From Amphirosellinia nigrospora (Eukaryota; Ascomycota; Sordariomycetes; Xylariales; Xylariaceae): DNA of 64,000 nucleotides. Under the pieces are notes generated by a model that saw only the letters and a list, made by a program, of their open reading frames with translations, was not told the origin of the DNA and made no database searches. Shown one piece after another: positions 25,594-36,442 of this stretch. The stretch covers positions 3,987,058 to 4,051,057 of the forward strand of contig SCHM01000003.1 in assembly GCA_004123355.1 (NCBI GenBank), given 5' to 3'. Position 1 is the stretch's first letter, and every line of letters starts with the position of its first letter. A program made the position numbers and the translations under genes.

Positions 25594-26132
25594 ATATTAT
25601 TCGGTGAATGAGCTGGGTTGATCGCATGCATACTGTCGTGGCGTGAAACTCACTCAACCGGCATTTTGGACGGCGGTTGAGACTGCTTGCTGTATGAATT
25701 TATTTCGGAGACTCGAAACGGCGTTACGTGCGGCTTGTCCTGTGGTATATTATTGTACATTAACTAGGACATGGTAGCCAGATCTATTGAATGTATTTGG
25801 AAACCTATTGTTTTTTTTTCTATTACTAGATGCTTCTATAGTCGGCTAAATGACCCGATAGACGTCGGCGCAAGACTATAGCTACATCGCTATATGCAAG
25901 CTTGCCACGAGTATGGCTTCCCCAGGCGCGCATCTATTGGTCGGGGTGGGTGTAGAACGACGAGCACCAACCACCCAGATCAACTGGCTCGCATGCCCGA
26001 TAATGGTGATCTAGCTGCTTTATAGGTCGCCGAACTGAAAAACCTTGGACCTCCCTGCGTTCTTTGTAACACACTCCAAAACTATTAGTGGTAGTACATC
26101 CCATCCCATCCTATCTCGCTACGGCACATCCG
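25594..26132. other. convergent intergenic region
   Basis: Between the 3' ends of the Yip1-family gene and the rhodanese gene. AT-rich, with a T9 run near 25811. No feature recognised. Confidence 0.5.
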
Positions 26133-26848
26133 TCACCGCTCAACATCGCCCCCCTTCTTACTCCACTCGATCCAAGAGCCGGGGTACTCCCCGACGCTCG
26201 TCCAGCCCCCCTCGCGGGCGATGCCGGCACGGCGCGCGAGCGCACGCCGGCCTTGCAGTAGAAGACGACCTCGTCGTCCTTCCCGGGCCGCGCGAAGCCG
26301 TGCCGCTCCTCGAATTCCGCGTCGGAGAGGTGGAAGCTGTCGGGCGACGTCGTGATGGGGATGTTCACCCCCGGGATCCTGCCGGTCGAGGCCAGCTCGG
26401 ACGGCTCGCGGACGTCGATCAGGGTCGGTTTCGGGGAGGGTTGGGAGGCGAGGGATTGGATCTGTGAGAGGAGGATTGGTCAGGTTTTGTTTTTTTTGGT
26501 TGCGAGAGGTGGGGTCCTTGTTCTGGTAATTAATTGTAGCTTCGTTGCGCCGAAGCTTGTATCGTGGAGAGTTGCAACCTACTTCTTCGAATGTCCAGAT
26601 CTTGCTCCCCGTGGCCGAAACCGATGACCGCCGCACCCCGACGTGTATGTGTATGGATATGTGTACGTTGTTCCCGTTCCCGGCCTCGGTCGTTGCTGAT
26701 GTCTTAACTGCTGCTGCTCCGCTCCCACCCGCGTTGCGGCGCTGCTGAATGTTGCGCGGAGTATACATGATGAAGTAGTATTCGATATTCTTGCTACACG
26801 CAGACACGGGCGCGTGGCTAGGATGCGGCGGGTTGGTATCGAGGCCAT
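26133..26848 (-). CDS. mitochondrial rhodanese-like sulfurtransferase
   Basis: Single-domain rhodanese, a sulfur carrier or thiosulfate sulfurtransferase. The start at 26848 opens an Arg/Ser-rich presequence (MASIPTRRILATRP), which suggests mitochondrial import. The exon ends in KIWTFEE; an intron from about 26577 to about 26464 then joins to IQSLASQP. The rhodanese fold follows: TLIDVREPSEL, GRIPGVNIPI, EFEERHGF, and the active-site loop FYCKAGVRSRA with the catalytic cysteine. The C-terminus has EYPGSWIEW. A frame shift near 26233 separates the active site from the last 30 residues. Another mismatch of frame lies between the presequence and FEE (about 26715), so the N-terminal exon structure is uncertain. 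Confidence 0.87.
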
Positions 26849-29030
26849 TGTGATTGTGCTCTAGTGTCCCGCTGCTTGCTTGGATTATCTGGTTCCTGTG
26901 TGGTGTACATTGATTAGGATATGAACCACTGTCTGACATTCAGTCATATTACGTAACCCATGAGCTATGGCGGGGCCTATCAACTTAGGCTCTTGGCTTT
27001 TGGTGGGGATTAGTTAAAGCACCAATTCAATGTATTGCCGTTGCGTGTCCGCTATGTGAGGAGTAAACCAGCAAATTGAGAACAGTAGACCAAGAACAGG
27101 AGCCAGAGAGAAACATATGACATGTAAGGCTAGTTCACTTTCATAGCCAGCCTCTCATCTTGGGAGGTTAGTATGGTGAAAATGAGAAGAGGCGTCTTGC
27201 TACCGACGGCTCAATGGAAGTTAACAAATCAGTGCCATGCGGTTCCAGGTTTTACCAATTGCCAATAGTACTCAGTCTGTGATCAGTCAGGCGACTGAGG
27301 AGTTACATTTATGTAATATTGATGCAAAGAGGAACAATCCTCAAAATAGTTAAGCTTTAACCGTTAACGAAACAAAGCAACACCGCGAATGTAACGAACC
27401 GTCCTATCCTTAACACACAGTAGTGGATAAGAGGGTCTGGTCGTAGAGGTATTTGTTCCTAAGGGTAAGGGCTAAGCCTATAACAAAGGAGTCCTGAGCA
27501 ATATATCGTAATGTTCACTAAGTGGTCAGGTGGTTACTCCCATACAGTCGGTTCCAAGAACTGAGTGTATGCTTAGATTGAAGAGTGAAGTAAGGAAAGA
27601 CTAGATACATAGGAGAGACCTTGAGGCTATATAGTATTTCCTTCCTTCTCTCTGATGCTATTTTCAGAGTGGTCAGGAAACAGGCACCAGATGTCCGGAA
27701 CTGGCCACTATCGTTGATATGAACATTTAAACTCCTTGTCGCGGTCATTATTTAAGTAAGATAATGCGTTAAGGCAACAAAACACTACAGCTATTTCCTA
27801 TGCTCAGAACAGATATCTCTCTCTTTATCTTTGCGGTTTTCATCGCGGGAGTCCTGTGTTTAGATCTCTCGGCAGCAGGGACCCTGGGTATTGCTATCGC
27901 GATAGTACGGGTTATTATAGCAAACTGAACTACTTGTCGACGACTGCAGGCTAAGCCGATTAGCCTGCTGACCTGATCATTTATCACCGTAATATTATCT
28001 ACAGGATTAGATCTGCTGGAAAGCTATTTGCATCTACGTTCAGACAAAAAATCGCCCTTATCAGCAGGACAGTCCTGTAAAAAGATACCTTGGCCATATC
28101 TGTTATATAGAAAAATTTCGGTCCTAGGTTCTTTTGTTATGCTTCTTTGATAATGCCGATGAGGGAACGACGCCGGCATTCTTTAATCCCTTCCCTTTCC
28201 CTGTCTCGTCGCATAAGAATCGTTATCTTCCGACTGTCTTGTGCTAGGTCTGACTGGCTTGTATCATGTGGCTCTGAACTAGGAGAAGGGCTTGAGACGA
28301 AAGTGGTCACGGCCAAGTTTCTGTCTGCCGGTAGTGTTTCTCGGGGAATTGTTCTTGGGCTTTTTTTTCTCTTGTTTTGCTGGCGTATTTAGACCCTACG
28401 CCGCCGCTGAGAATGAGATATTGTCCCGAAAAGTACGGCCGCCGACTGATCTCTCATCTTATAGCCCTAAACAGGGCCGGTACGGAAGCCTCTCCGGTAT
28501 ATTTAGTGTCATTTACATCTTGATCTGCCTCGTCCACATCTGATATCTACTGATCTCGTATGATGGTGTTCTAGCCAGAGTCCCCGTCTATATATAGCAT
28601 CTATTGATCCTGTGCATCGGCAGCCTAGCTATTCACGCCTTGCTAGTTAATATCTTGTTTATTAGGCCCGCCCTAAAACGCGTGAAACATGGATCTCTAG
28701 ATGAACAAAGATGTAATATTGGCATTATTCTAGGTTAGGTTACCTGTTCGCTCTGGTTGCCTCGCGTTTAGGGTACCTAGGTACGGCCAAGTGCTGACTG
28801 TACCTCTATCGCGGCTTCTCCCCCAAACCCCCTACCTATCTTCTGTTCCTACCTAACGCTTTGAAGACCCGGGCTGGGATGTCGGAAAGTCGGACGACCT
28901 TAAAACCTTGCTCTGCTTAACCTGAATTATGCTCATCTGGGACCGTCGACAGTGTGTAGAGGCACGGGATTAAAACCACGGCCTGTAGCAGTGGCCAGTG
29001 TCCAAATTAGAAACAATGGTGATTTAGCCA
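26849..29030. other. 2.2-kb gene-poor region with an LTR-like repeat
   Basis: No gene is recognised. The reverse-oriented LTR-like copy described separately occupies about 27390-27665 and perhaps extends to 27919. A minus-strand open frame at 27769-27987 shows no family motif and may be transposon debris. Confidence 0.55.
27390..27919 (-). repeat. LTR-like repeat, copy C (reverse orientation)
   Basis: Read on the minus strand, 27390-27620 aligns with the solo LTR at 32395-33328. Shared landmarks are a TATA stretch, TTCCTTACTTCACTC, CAATCTAAGCATACA, CAGTTCTTGGAA, TTAGCCCTTACC-like sequence, and the terminal GGTTCGTTACA. The terminal end at 27390 (TGTAACGAACC on +) is clear. The other end is uncertain: TATAATAACCC at 27919 is a candidate, with GCGAA (27385-27389) and GCAAA (27920-27924) as an imperfect target duplication. 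Confidence 0.6.
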
Positions 29031-29671
29031 TCATGGCTGAATAACCGGCCTAGTAATGCTAGAGCCGCGTCCCGTCTCCTCAGCCAACTCAGCGGGAAGT
29101 GACTCGAGTTCTGCACGCGCCAGTTTCTCGTCATAGTCTTGCGCATGCTCCAGGTCCACCAGACGAACAACACATCCACGACAACATTCTTCAACATAAA
29201 ATTATACCGGTTTACATCTCCGTGCACAAGTCCTCGGCCTCCTAGTCTGTGCAACCTTTTTAACAAAGCCGCGCATTGCGTTAGGTCATCTGAGCACGCA
29301 ACTCTACCTTCCAATTTCTCCATAAGGAAGCCCATCACACGGCCATTCTCCGTCAAGTGGCCCAGAAACTCAGGCGCAATGAGAGGGCCGCCACTGGGTC
29401 GTTGGGTTTCAGTCAAGACGCAATATGCCCATGTCTCGCGGTTAAGGCTCGGAATCTGCCACTCAAAGCAGGCGATTTTGGCGACAGCTGCGCGGCCTTC
29501 ATAGAGCGTCTCAAAGACACCGGATCTGAGGCGTTTTATTAGCGGCAGGGACAGCACGTCAATCCGCTTCTCGTGCCAGATAAATGTGATTTCTTGCAAA
29601 GGATCGTGGTAGGCAGTTAGTGTAAGAGAGCCATCCTCGTTACGGGTGAGTTCGATCTTTCTCGATGGCAT
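29031..29671 (-). CDS. protein kinase-like protein
   Basis: Fungal kinase-like protein of the group with an HGD catalytic loop. The start at 29671 gives MPSRKIELTRNEDGS. Visible parts are an N-terminal beta-rich segment, VAKIACFEW (the likely ATP-binding lysine), FLMEKLEG (hinge), LKRLHRLGGRGLVHGDVNRYNF (loop with Asp and Asn), and after a frame shift near 29185 VRLVDLEHA in the position of the DFG motif. The C-terminal part is short and acidic, ending at 29031, without the rest of a canonical kinase C-lobe. An alternative ATG lies upstream at 29716. Such small HGD proteins are common and uncharacterised in filamentous fungi. The substrate is unknown, and small-molecule phosphotransfer is equally possible. 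Confidence 0.65.
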
Positions 29672-30674
29672 GTCTGACAAACTGGGCAATTGGGGAGGAG
29701 GAGGTAGGGGCGGCACATCGTGTCTTCATCGAAGACATCGGTGGAGATGGTCAAGTAGTAGACTTGCTGCCCACTACGAATGCGGTACATCCTTCCTCGT
29801 CAGAAATCTCTTGGGAAAGTACCTCCACGGAGCCAGTTGAGACAGCCATCGTCGTGTTTGGCGCAATGGTAGGCATTGAAGCAAATAGTGGTTCTTATGC
29901 AGAGCGTAAATGGGAGCTAACAACGAGCGGCTCCATCACTGAGTAGCGAAGCATTTCTTGACCGGCGCGTGGAGATTAATATGTAGTTGGTAGAGCGCGT
30001 TTCGATTCGGATGATGGCGAAGCCACTTGGTTCACCTGCTGCATAGCTGCATGAGTAGGTTACCAACAGTAGGTAATTAGTTTTACTAGGCTGGCCAATT
30101 GGCGCTGAGAGATAAATATGCAGTTGGTAAAACTTATCTCGATTTGGAGTGAGCAGGTTATTTAATTGGTTCGACTAGAATGGACTTTTGGCGCTTAGCT
30201 ATGTAGCCGTCTTGGACCTTATCGATGAATGGCACGCGGCTTGATATTTCTAATACTTACAACACACTTCTGCCTACCTTTGTTTTTGTTAGTAGTGGAT
30301 CCTTCAAGATGGTTGGAACTACTATACTTATCACGACGTTACTGTTGGTAGTTGGCATCAGCTGCTGTAGCCTGCCTGAGCACGATGCCAACGAGACATG
30401 TTGATCAAGCCGTACAAGTATAAAATGCCAGCCAATGTTTCGTTAAGTCATTCTGTTGTATAGTCCACTTCAACCGCCATCCTCCCCGAACAGCTATCCA
30501 GAAAGAAGAACACTAGGATACTGTTAGAAAGCGCTGTGTTCTCTGTTGACAGGTAAGCAAAACTCAATCTATCGAAATCTTCGAAACCGCTACTATTCAT
30601 CTAACACTTAACAGCAAACTCCAGAACTACGTCATATCTCGAGCCCTCACACGAAGAATTTATCGCAACTAGAC
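29672..30674. other. intergenic with a decayed duplication
   Basis: No gene recognised. Two diverged copies of a short segment containing ATATG(T/C)AGTTGGTA lie at about 29970-30030 and 30104-30165. Confidence 0.5.
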
Positions 30675-30884
30675 ATGTGCACTCAGGTGTGGCACGTTTA
30701 TCAATGCGGGTGCAGAAAGAAGGGCGAGTTCATACAGTGTGATCGACTGTACAACGCCCAGTCCAACCTGCGATGTGACAGGACGAACACCGATGACCGG
30801 ACTTCGCGCAACTACTGTCCAGCGCATATGCCGACGGAAAGCAAGGCAAAAACAGAGTATACCGGGCGTCGTGAGCGGAATTGA
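30675..30884 (+). CDS. small cysteine-rich fungal protein
   Basis: A 69-residue open frame begins MCTQVWHVYQCGCRKKGEF and has seven Cys and two His (C-x-C, then single Cys at intervals, ending N-Y-C-P-A-H). The tail is Lys/Arg-rich. Short intracellular proteins with this pattern (C-G-C-x-K-x-G-E-x-x-Q-C near the start) are widespread in filamentous ascomycetes, and the spacing suggests metal binding. There is no signal peptide, so it is not a secreted effector of the usual type. No function is known to me. The short length makes the call moderate. Confidence 0.55.
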   Translation: MCTQVWHVYQCGCRKKGEFIQCDRLYNAQSNLRCDRTNTDDRTSRNYCPAHMPTESKAKTEYTGRRERN

Positions 30885-31063
30885 GGTATAGGGCCCAGTG
30901 AATTCATTAGTTGTAAGCAGCCGTACGCGGGCGGCGGGCGTCGAGCGCAAGTGTGAGGCAAGGTTTACATGAGTCATGTACGGTAGTGTGTTGGGAATTT
31001 GTGGTAAATTTTGGGATTATGTTATTCGAAGATTGGAAAAACGATAATGCTCGCTCAACCTTC

Positions 31064-32130
31064 TTACACCCCTTGATCAGCTAGCAACTGTTGTGCACCA
31101 TAGCAATGTCGGATATGCGCAGAAAGCCTTATCCTCGAGCGAGCCCGCCTGACCATACCAAATAGTACACGATCAGGGTCGCAATCCGTTGGCACCATGT
31201 TGGCGATGACGTAGGTTGATAACCGGCGATCTTTATATTGCTTGTACGTCCATTCGCAACCCTTGCACCAAAGACCGTGTTCGACGATGTCTGGAGTAGT
31301 AAGTAAGGGGAATGGGATGGATGCCATGCCAAAATAGCGGTCAACTGCAGCATTCCCTTGATCTGGTATCAGTAAGGTATCTAAACATGTAGAGTCCGAA
31401 AATACAGCTTGTAGGTATCTAGCCGTGGATTCAGTCTGCTCATTGGGTTGCCTGCGTATAATAGCTTCTATAGCATTTCCTGCGGACCCGTAGATTGACA
31501 TCACAAGCTCTTTGGCAGCGTTTATACTAACGAGTCTGTATGATTTCTGCGTAGACTTGCATGCGACCCCGTAAGTGCCAGGAATGCTAAACATGACCGG
31601 CAATCGCTGGACCATCTTGGGCGATAGTGCGAAAGTCTTGGCGGCAGCTGTTGGGGAGACGACCCGTCGCGTTGGGTTGGATCGCAGACATTGCCAGCAA
31701 CACCTTTCGCAGGTCGGCAGGAATAGGTAAACGCCATACTCTGGACACGTTGCACAGCGATCGTTTCGAAGAGCATTGTGAAGTTCAGATGCCGAATGAA
31801 GATGAAGCAGCTTCGTCTGACTAAAGGCTGCTAATGCGTGTGGTGCATGTTTTATTACATCTCGATAAGCGGGAAAGGAATATACCATATTCCTCCTTGA
31901 ATGGAAACGCGAGAAAACAGAATGGTTGACTGCAAATCGAGGCTCTTGAGCACCTCGTATAACAGTTCGGCTGGCAGCCTGTCGAGAATACCAAGGGACG
32001 AGGCGCTGTTTTGGAAGTTTGCTTCCATGGATTCCGGCGGATCTGGGATGGTAATCATTGAATAGAGCAAGTCTCTTGGCCGGTGGGAGAGACGAGAAAG
32101 AATATTCGTAGGGATATCTTGGTAAGGCAT
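31064..32130 (-). CDS. F-box protein
   Basis: Likely substrate-recognition subunit of an SCF ubiquitin ligase. The start at 32130 gives MPYQDIPTNILS. The F-box lies about residues 47-75: LGILDRLPAELLYEVLKSLD, then LQSTILFSRVS. After a one-base shift near 31882 the protein continues FPAYRDVIKHAPHAL, and includes a CATCPEYG...CERCCWQCLRS cysteine cluster (about 31680-31765) that is common in fungal F-box proteins and may bind zinc. The C-terminal part has no known repeat. The target is unknown. The gene sits at the left border of the transposon cluster. Confidence 0.75.
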
Positions 32131-32394
32131 ACTTAGGCGTTTAGATAATAGATAGCGTTCGGCGCGATTAGCAGCGTGCTTATTTTAAAAGATCTGAAGA
32201 CGATGGTATTAACCTATGTCGAGCGTCTGTGCTGTCTTGCACAGGTTCGTTTCGAAAGAGAGCATTACAGGCCGGGAAGTTCCGGATAATGGGGTGTGGA
32301 GCTGTGCAGTAACAGTAACAAGAATGCTGCGAGAGATGGTTCTAGTAACAATTTGGATTAACAGTTCGGTCGCTACAAGAGTGGACTTCAGGCA

Positions 32395-33328
32395 TATTAC
32401 GAGCCAACAGAACACACAAACAAGGAGGCCTAACGCCGGAGAAGGACCCTGGAAAGGAACGAAGGGGCCAGGGAAGGAAAACGGCCACGGTCATGGTCAC
32501 GTGACGCACGGCTCTGTGGGGCAACGGAGCAAGTGAGAATTGGTGAAGGAAGGAATTATTATATAGAGCGCCAATGTTTCCCATGTAGCTAGTCATTCCT
32601 TACTTCACTCCTCAATCTACAGGTCGGCTACTCGCACATCAAAAACTGCTATCCGCACATCAAACTAGCCGTTTTAGTCATATCTCTTAACTGCTCCACA
32701 CACCACCTAAATTGGGCTAGAATTGGAGCAGCCAAGAAGCAACTCAGAAATAACAGTCTTCTAACACGTCTACAACGCGTTTGCAAAGGTACAGTGCATA
32801 AGTATTTTAATAGAAAAAATTACGCTCGATAGCTAAAGATCTCTTATTTTAATTAAAATAGAAAATCTATACTGTTTTAATAATTAAAAGTAGTTTATTG
32901 AATAGCAAGGTAAAGTGTAGGTAGGTACTACTGCAAGGCATTCTCAGTAGCCAAAAGCTACTTTGACTGTTCTTTTACGCGTTTCTCTTTCGAAGAAGCA
33001 GATTCTATCGGGGTATGCCCAGATGCCTGTACAAATTAGGTTAGAAGCGGGGCAGTGGAGGATGTCGTGGGCTTCTTGACTAGAAACGGCTAGTTTGATG
33101 TGCGGATAGCAGTTTTTGATGTGCGAGTAGCCGACCTGCTCAATCTAAGCATACAATCAGTTCTTGGAATCGCTTGTATGGGGAGAACTCACTAACGACT
33201 TAGTGCACCCTACTCAACGTTCAATTGCTCAACGCGCTTCGTAATAAGCGTAGCCCTTACCTATAGGAACAATGTCCGCTACGATCCTACCCCTCTATCT
33301 AGCATAACCGGACAGAGCGTTCGTTACA
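32395..33328 (+). mobile_element. solo LTR (copy A), split by a nested element
   Basis: A 5-bp duplication AGGCA flanks it exactly (32390-32394 and 33329-33333). It begins TATTACGAGC and ends GCGTTCGTTACA, so the ends are nearly inverted. The canonical first dinucleotide TG is TA here. Without the nested 519-bp insertion and its duplicated site, the LTR is 406 bp. It has a CACGTG palindrome (32496-32505) and a TATA stretch (about 32557-32566) in the order expected for a U3 promoter. No internal retrotransposon sequence adjoins it, so recombination between two LTRs probably removed the rest. Confidence 0.85.
32620..33138. mobile_element. MITE with 55-bp terminal inverted repeats, nested in the solo LTR
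   Basis: The first 55 bases (CAGGTCGGCTACTCGCACAT...) are repeated inverted and without mismatch at 33084-33138; the match continues six more bases after a 1-base gap. A 9-bp duplication CTCAATCTA flanks it (32611-32619 and 33139-33147). Related LTR copies without the insert, at 34113-34121 and in copy C, show the empty site. The 519-bp interior is AT-rich and non-coding. Each terminal repeat contains two similar blocks (GCTACTCGCACATCAAAAACT and GCTATCCGCACATCAAACTAG), possible transposase-binding sites. A 9-bp duplication suggests Mutator-type mobilisation, which is an inference. Confidence 0.92.
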
Positions 33329-33426
33329 AGGCAATAAGCTTGCCTTATATGGCGTCTGCTGCTTCTACAGTGACGAGCGGGACAGGCCTTGTACGATCAT
33401 CCTGGCCTTCCCGAAACATCTTGTCA

Positions 33427-33808
33427 TGCGAGGAGCCATATTGGTGTTATTTTTTTTCGATATTTCTGAAGAGTTCGGAATCGCAAACGAGATTAGATAC
33501 TTTATGCTTGATAATACTAACAATGACGATATTGTCATGGATGCCATGGGCGCGGAACTGGGCTTTGACGGACGTCTCCGTAAGGGGCGCTGCACTTGCC
33601 ATGCCTTGAATTTATCAGCGAGGGCCTTACTTTTTGGTGGACCTAACGATAAGGCTTTCGGACAGCAGCTCTGTGGTGTAGCAGCGTTAAGAGAAGCCGA
33701 GTGGAAATTATGGGTAGTAAATGGCCCGGTAGGAAAGCTCCATCTCTTGGTCAAGGACATCCGGGCTTCAGCAAAGCTGAGTCTGTGGCTGGTATGTTAT
33801 CAAATGTA
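33427..33808 (+). pseudogene. hAT-family transposase fragment
   Basis: This 127-residue frame matches the RNase H-like core of fungal hAT transposases. It shows F-D-I-S-E-E-F-G-I-A followed by M-L-D-N-T-N-N-D (an acidic catalytic-site context), ELGFDGRLRKGRCTCHALNL and GPVGKLHLLVKDI. The N-terminal zinc finger and C-terminal dimerisation domain are absent, and the frame ends at 33806. It lies between solo LTR copy A and LTR-like copy B, so later insertions probably broke it up. No terminal repeats were identified. Confidence 0.72.
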
Positions 33809-33890
33809 GCCCGAGACCTATTTACCGCCTGTTTCTCGTTTTGTAGGACGGAATCAATCGTGCGACATTACTAAGACACAGGTCGAAGAA

Positions 33891-34300
33891 TATTACGAAC
33901 CACGACCCGTTAAGCAGACCGATCTAATCGTAAGTTAGACGCAATTAAGGATGACGCGGGGCCGGAACAGGAGATAAGTTACAACAACGCCGCAATAGCA
34001 GAGTGTCACGTGACATTGGATCAGTGGGGAAGACGAATTAGTGAAGGAAGGACTTCACTTATTATATAAGACACGAGGTTTCCCAAGCAACTAGTCATTC
34101 CTTGCTTCACTCTTCAATCTAAGCATACAAGTACTTCTTGGAGGAGACTGCAAGAATCCACCGGTCCACTCATAAAACACGGTCGCGTTAGACACGAAGA
34201 GCAGACTTCTCCCAGAACACACACAATACGTGGACACTTCTGACCAGTCTTCACATAATTGGCTCAAATCTGACAACTATCTAGTCTAATATTAGCCCTT
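33891..34300 (+). repeat. LTR-like repeat, copy B
   Basis: Same orientation as copy A. It starts TATTACGAAC (33891), carries the CACGTG palindrome (34005-34014), GTGAAGGAAGG, a TATA stretch (34061-34070), CTAGTCATTCCTTGCTTCACTC and TTCAATCTAAGCATACAA. The second half diverges from copy A. The end near 34300 (GATTCTTAC) is tentative and no flanking duplication was found. It provides the uninterrupted version of the site into which the MITE inserted in copy A. Confidence 0.55.
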
Positions 34301-36442
34301 CTGTAGCGATTCTTACTCCAACACACTGAGTATTATAGTAAGTGCAGGTGGGTTTATGTTCCATGGGTAGGGCTAGGTTGAACAAGAAGTACTTAGCAAT
34401 AGAGTTGTCACTGTTCATTAGGGAATGAACCCTATACAATTCTAATGCCGTGCCTGACCAAATTACTACTACTTTGTTTGTGAAGCGACTTCCTAGGAAG
34501 TCGCTCGAGTTGTGCCGTCTTGTAATGCATACAAAACCCTGTTTTATAATAAACGGTGTTTTCAGTGTAATTACGGTAATACCTACCGTGGACATTCACT
34601 GTTTGGGGATTATGCAAGTTTGTTCATATCGGGTTATGAAAAGCGGGACTACCAGCCCAGGCTCAGGCTCAGGTTGGATTCCCATTCCGATTTGGGATGG
34701 TAAAACCGATCTCAGAGGTACTTTATTAGTCAAGAAGCGTGGTATTGAAAACTTCGCTATAGGTATAGCTGCCCAAGTGCCGTATATCGAGAGATTTCCC
34801 ACGAGGCGATGCTATTTTTAAACTTTTGTGCACATTTATAATGATGTCCGCTAATATACTATAATTACTACTTAAATTCAATAGTCATCTTAGAATATTT
34901 GGGTGCCGTACTATAAAATCTCTGATTCCAGGTGACGGGCAGCTGCTTAGATATCTGGCGTAATAGTGGACATTGATGTACGAAGGAGTGAATTTTTGAC
35001 CTCATATTACCCCTATTCCCGGTCGACACCTACCCCTACAATCGCGTCAGCTACTTCCGTCGCCGGCTCACTGTAAGCTTTGTCGGACATTCTCGCAGTA
35101 CTCTAGGACTCGGATTCGTCACCGGTCGATTGGAATATACGACCGAAGTCTTTGATAACCCCTGCGCGAAACTTCAAACGTAGTAGAACTTAACATATCT
35201 CGATAATGGAGACGTCGAGCTGACGCAACATAGTCGTCATTTAGCCAGTTGCGGAAAAGAGACACTCGCACTCTGCTAAATTTCCCTATACCGTGAGAAA
35301 CATCAAGCGCTTATAGCGAACCTACCTTAAATCACATGAGTAGGTAGTAAGGGCAGCAACGTGGGAAGGGTCTTGATGTGCAAGTAACAATAGAACCCTC
35401 AAAGGGGCTACTAGAGCTGGCCCCCTGAATCCCGGTACGCGTTTTAAAAGTTCAGTTCAATTACTCTAGGTTTTTTCTCGAGTTGGAAGATGGGGAGCAT
35501 AACAACCCCCGGCAAATTCACTACAGGGGTCAGAATATGCTCTCTCGACGTTGGTTGATTTCGACACTAGCTATTCAGACCCGACAACGTCTACTATCGG
35601 GTGACTATCTATATCAATTTTCAGCTGTATAAGCAAGGCTAAGTCTTATAGGGATATAGAAGAGGAGGCAAATTAGTTGAAAGCAACCACCACTGCGTGA
35701 CACTAAGCGCGCCAAATAATGTCTGAGTAGGTAGTGATCGCCCAACTGTCAGCTTGACGCGAAAGCAATTCTAGGCACCGAGAATGTCGAAGTGTTTGGA
35801 GTTGCATACGCAGGAAGCGCAGGGGAGACGCGGATGGCTGGCTCGACGGACAACGCGATGTCGTTTCTATATTTGCCGCCAGAGCACGCGATATTCGCTT
35901 TCGCAATCGTAGCTATCCGGCAGTTTCACCTCTATCGGTTTCGTTTATGCACGGACCATGTGATTAGCTCAGGTCCTATCCGAGCATCAGCCAATTCAAT
36001 CTCGGATTGAGTCAGGATAAGCTTTTGCTTTGCCGCCAATTTACGTCGGTGGCCTCGGGATGCGAAGCGTTGGCGAAGGTCGGTGTGATATTACACGGAT
36101 CGCGTCTTATCCATGGTCCTTCAACCGTCGTCGGCAAGGATCCGCATTCCTAGACAGGAATCAGGGAACATTGAGTAGTGAGGCTGTGCAGTACATTGTG
36201 CGGTGAAAGCTGATGTAGGGATGTTGCTGGCAATATGTATCACATCTACACTACATACCCAAGTGCTATTTAATAGAGCCTCACGGAAGGGGCACATTCT
36301 CCGTCTGTTCCATGTGTCTATCAGATTGTCGTCACTATTCAACCTCGACAGTATTTATGCTTGCAGAATCCATCTTTTCTCTCTTCATTATGCTATCATC
36401 GGCGCTTCGTAATGGTGGGAGGACCGAGATGATAATTCTAAT
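34301..36442. other. 2.1-kb region without recognisable gene
   Basis: AT-rich. A plus-strand open frame at 34450-34821 (123 codons) has no family motif, and I do not call it. Nothing else was recognised up to the gene at 36443. Confidence 0.5.

Noticed and set aside
29978-30012. tRNA-like A-box TAGTTGGTAGAGCG followed by a TTCGATTC string
   Set aside because: The two boxes are about 10 bp apart, too close for a tRNA or SINE promoter, and no cloverleaf can be drawn.
34450-34821. 123-codon open frame on the plus strand downstream of LTR-like copy B
   Set aside because: No family motif; AT-rich repeat surroundings make a chance frame likely.
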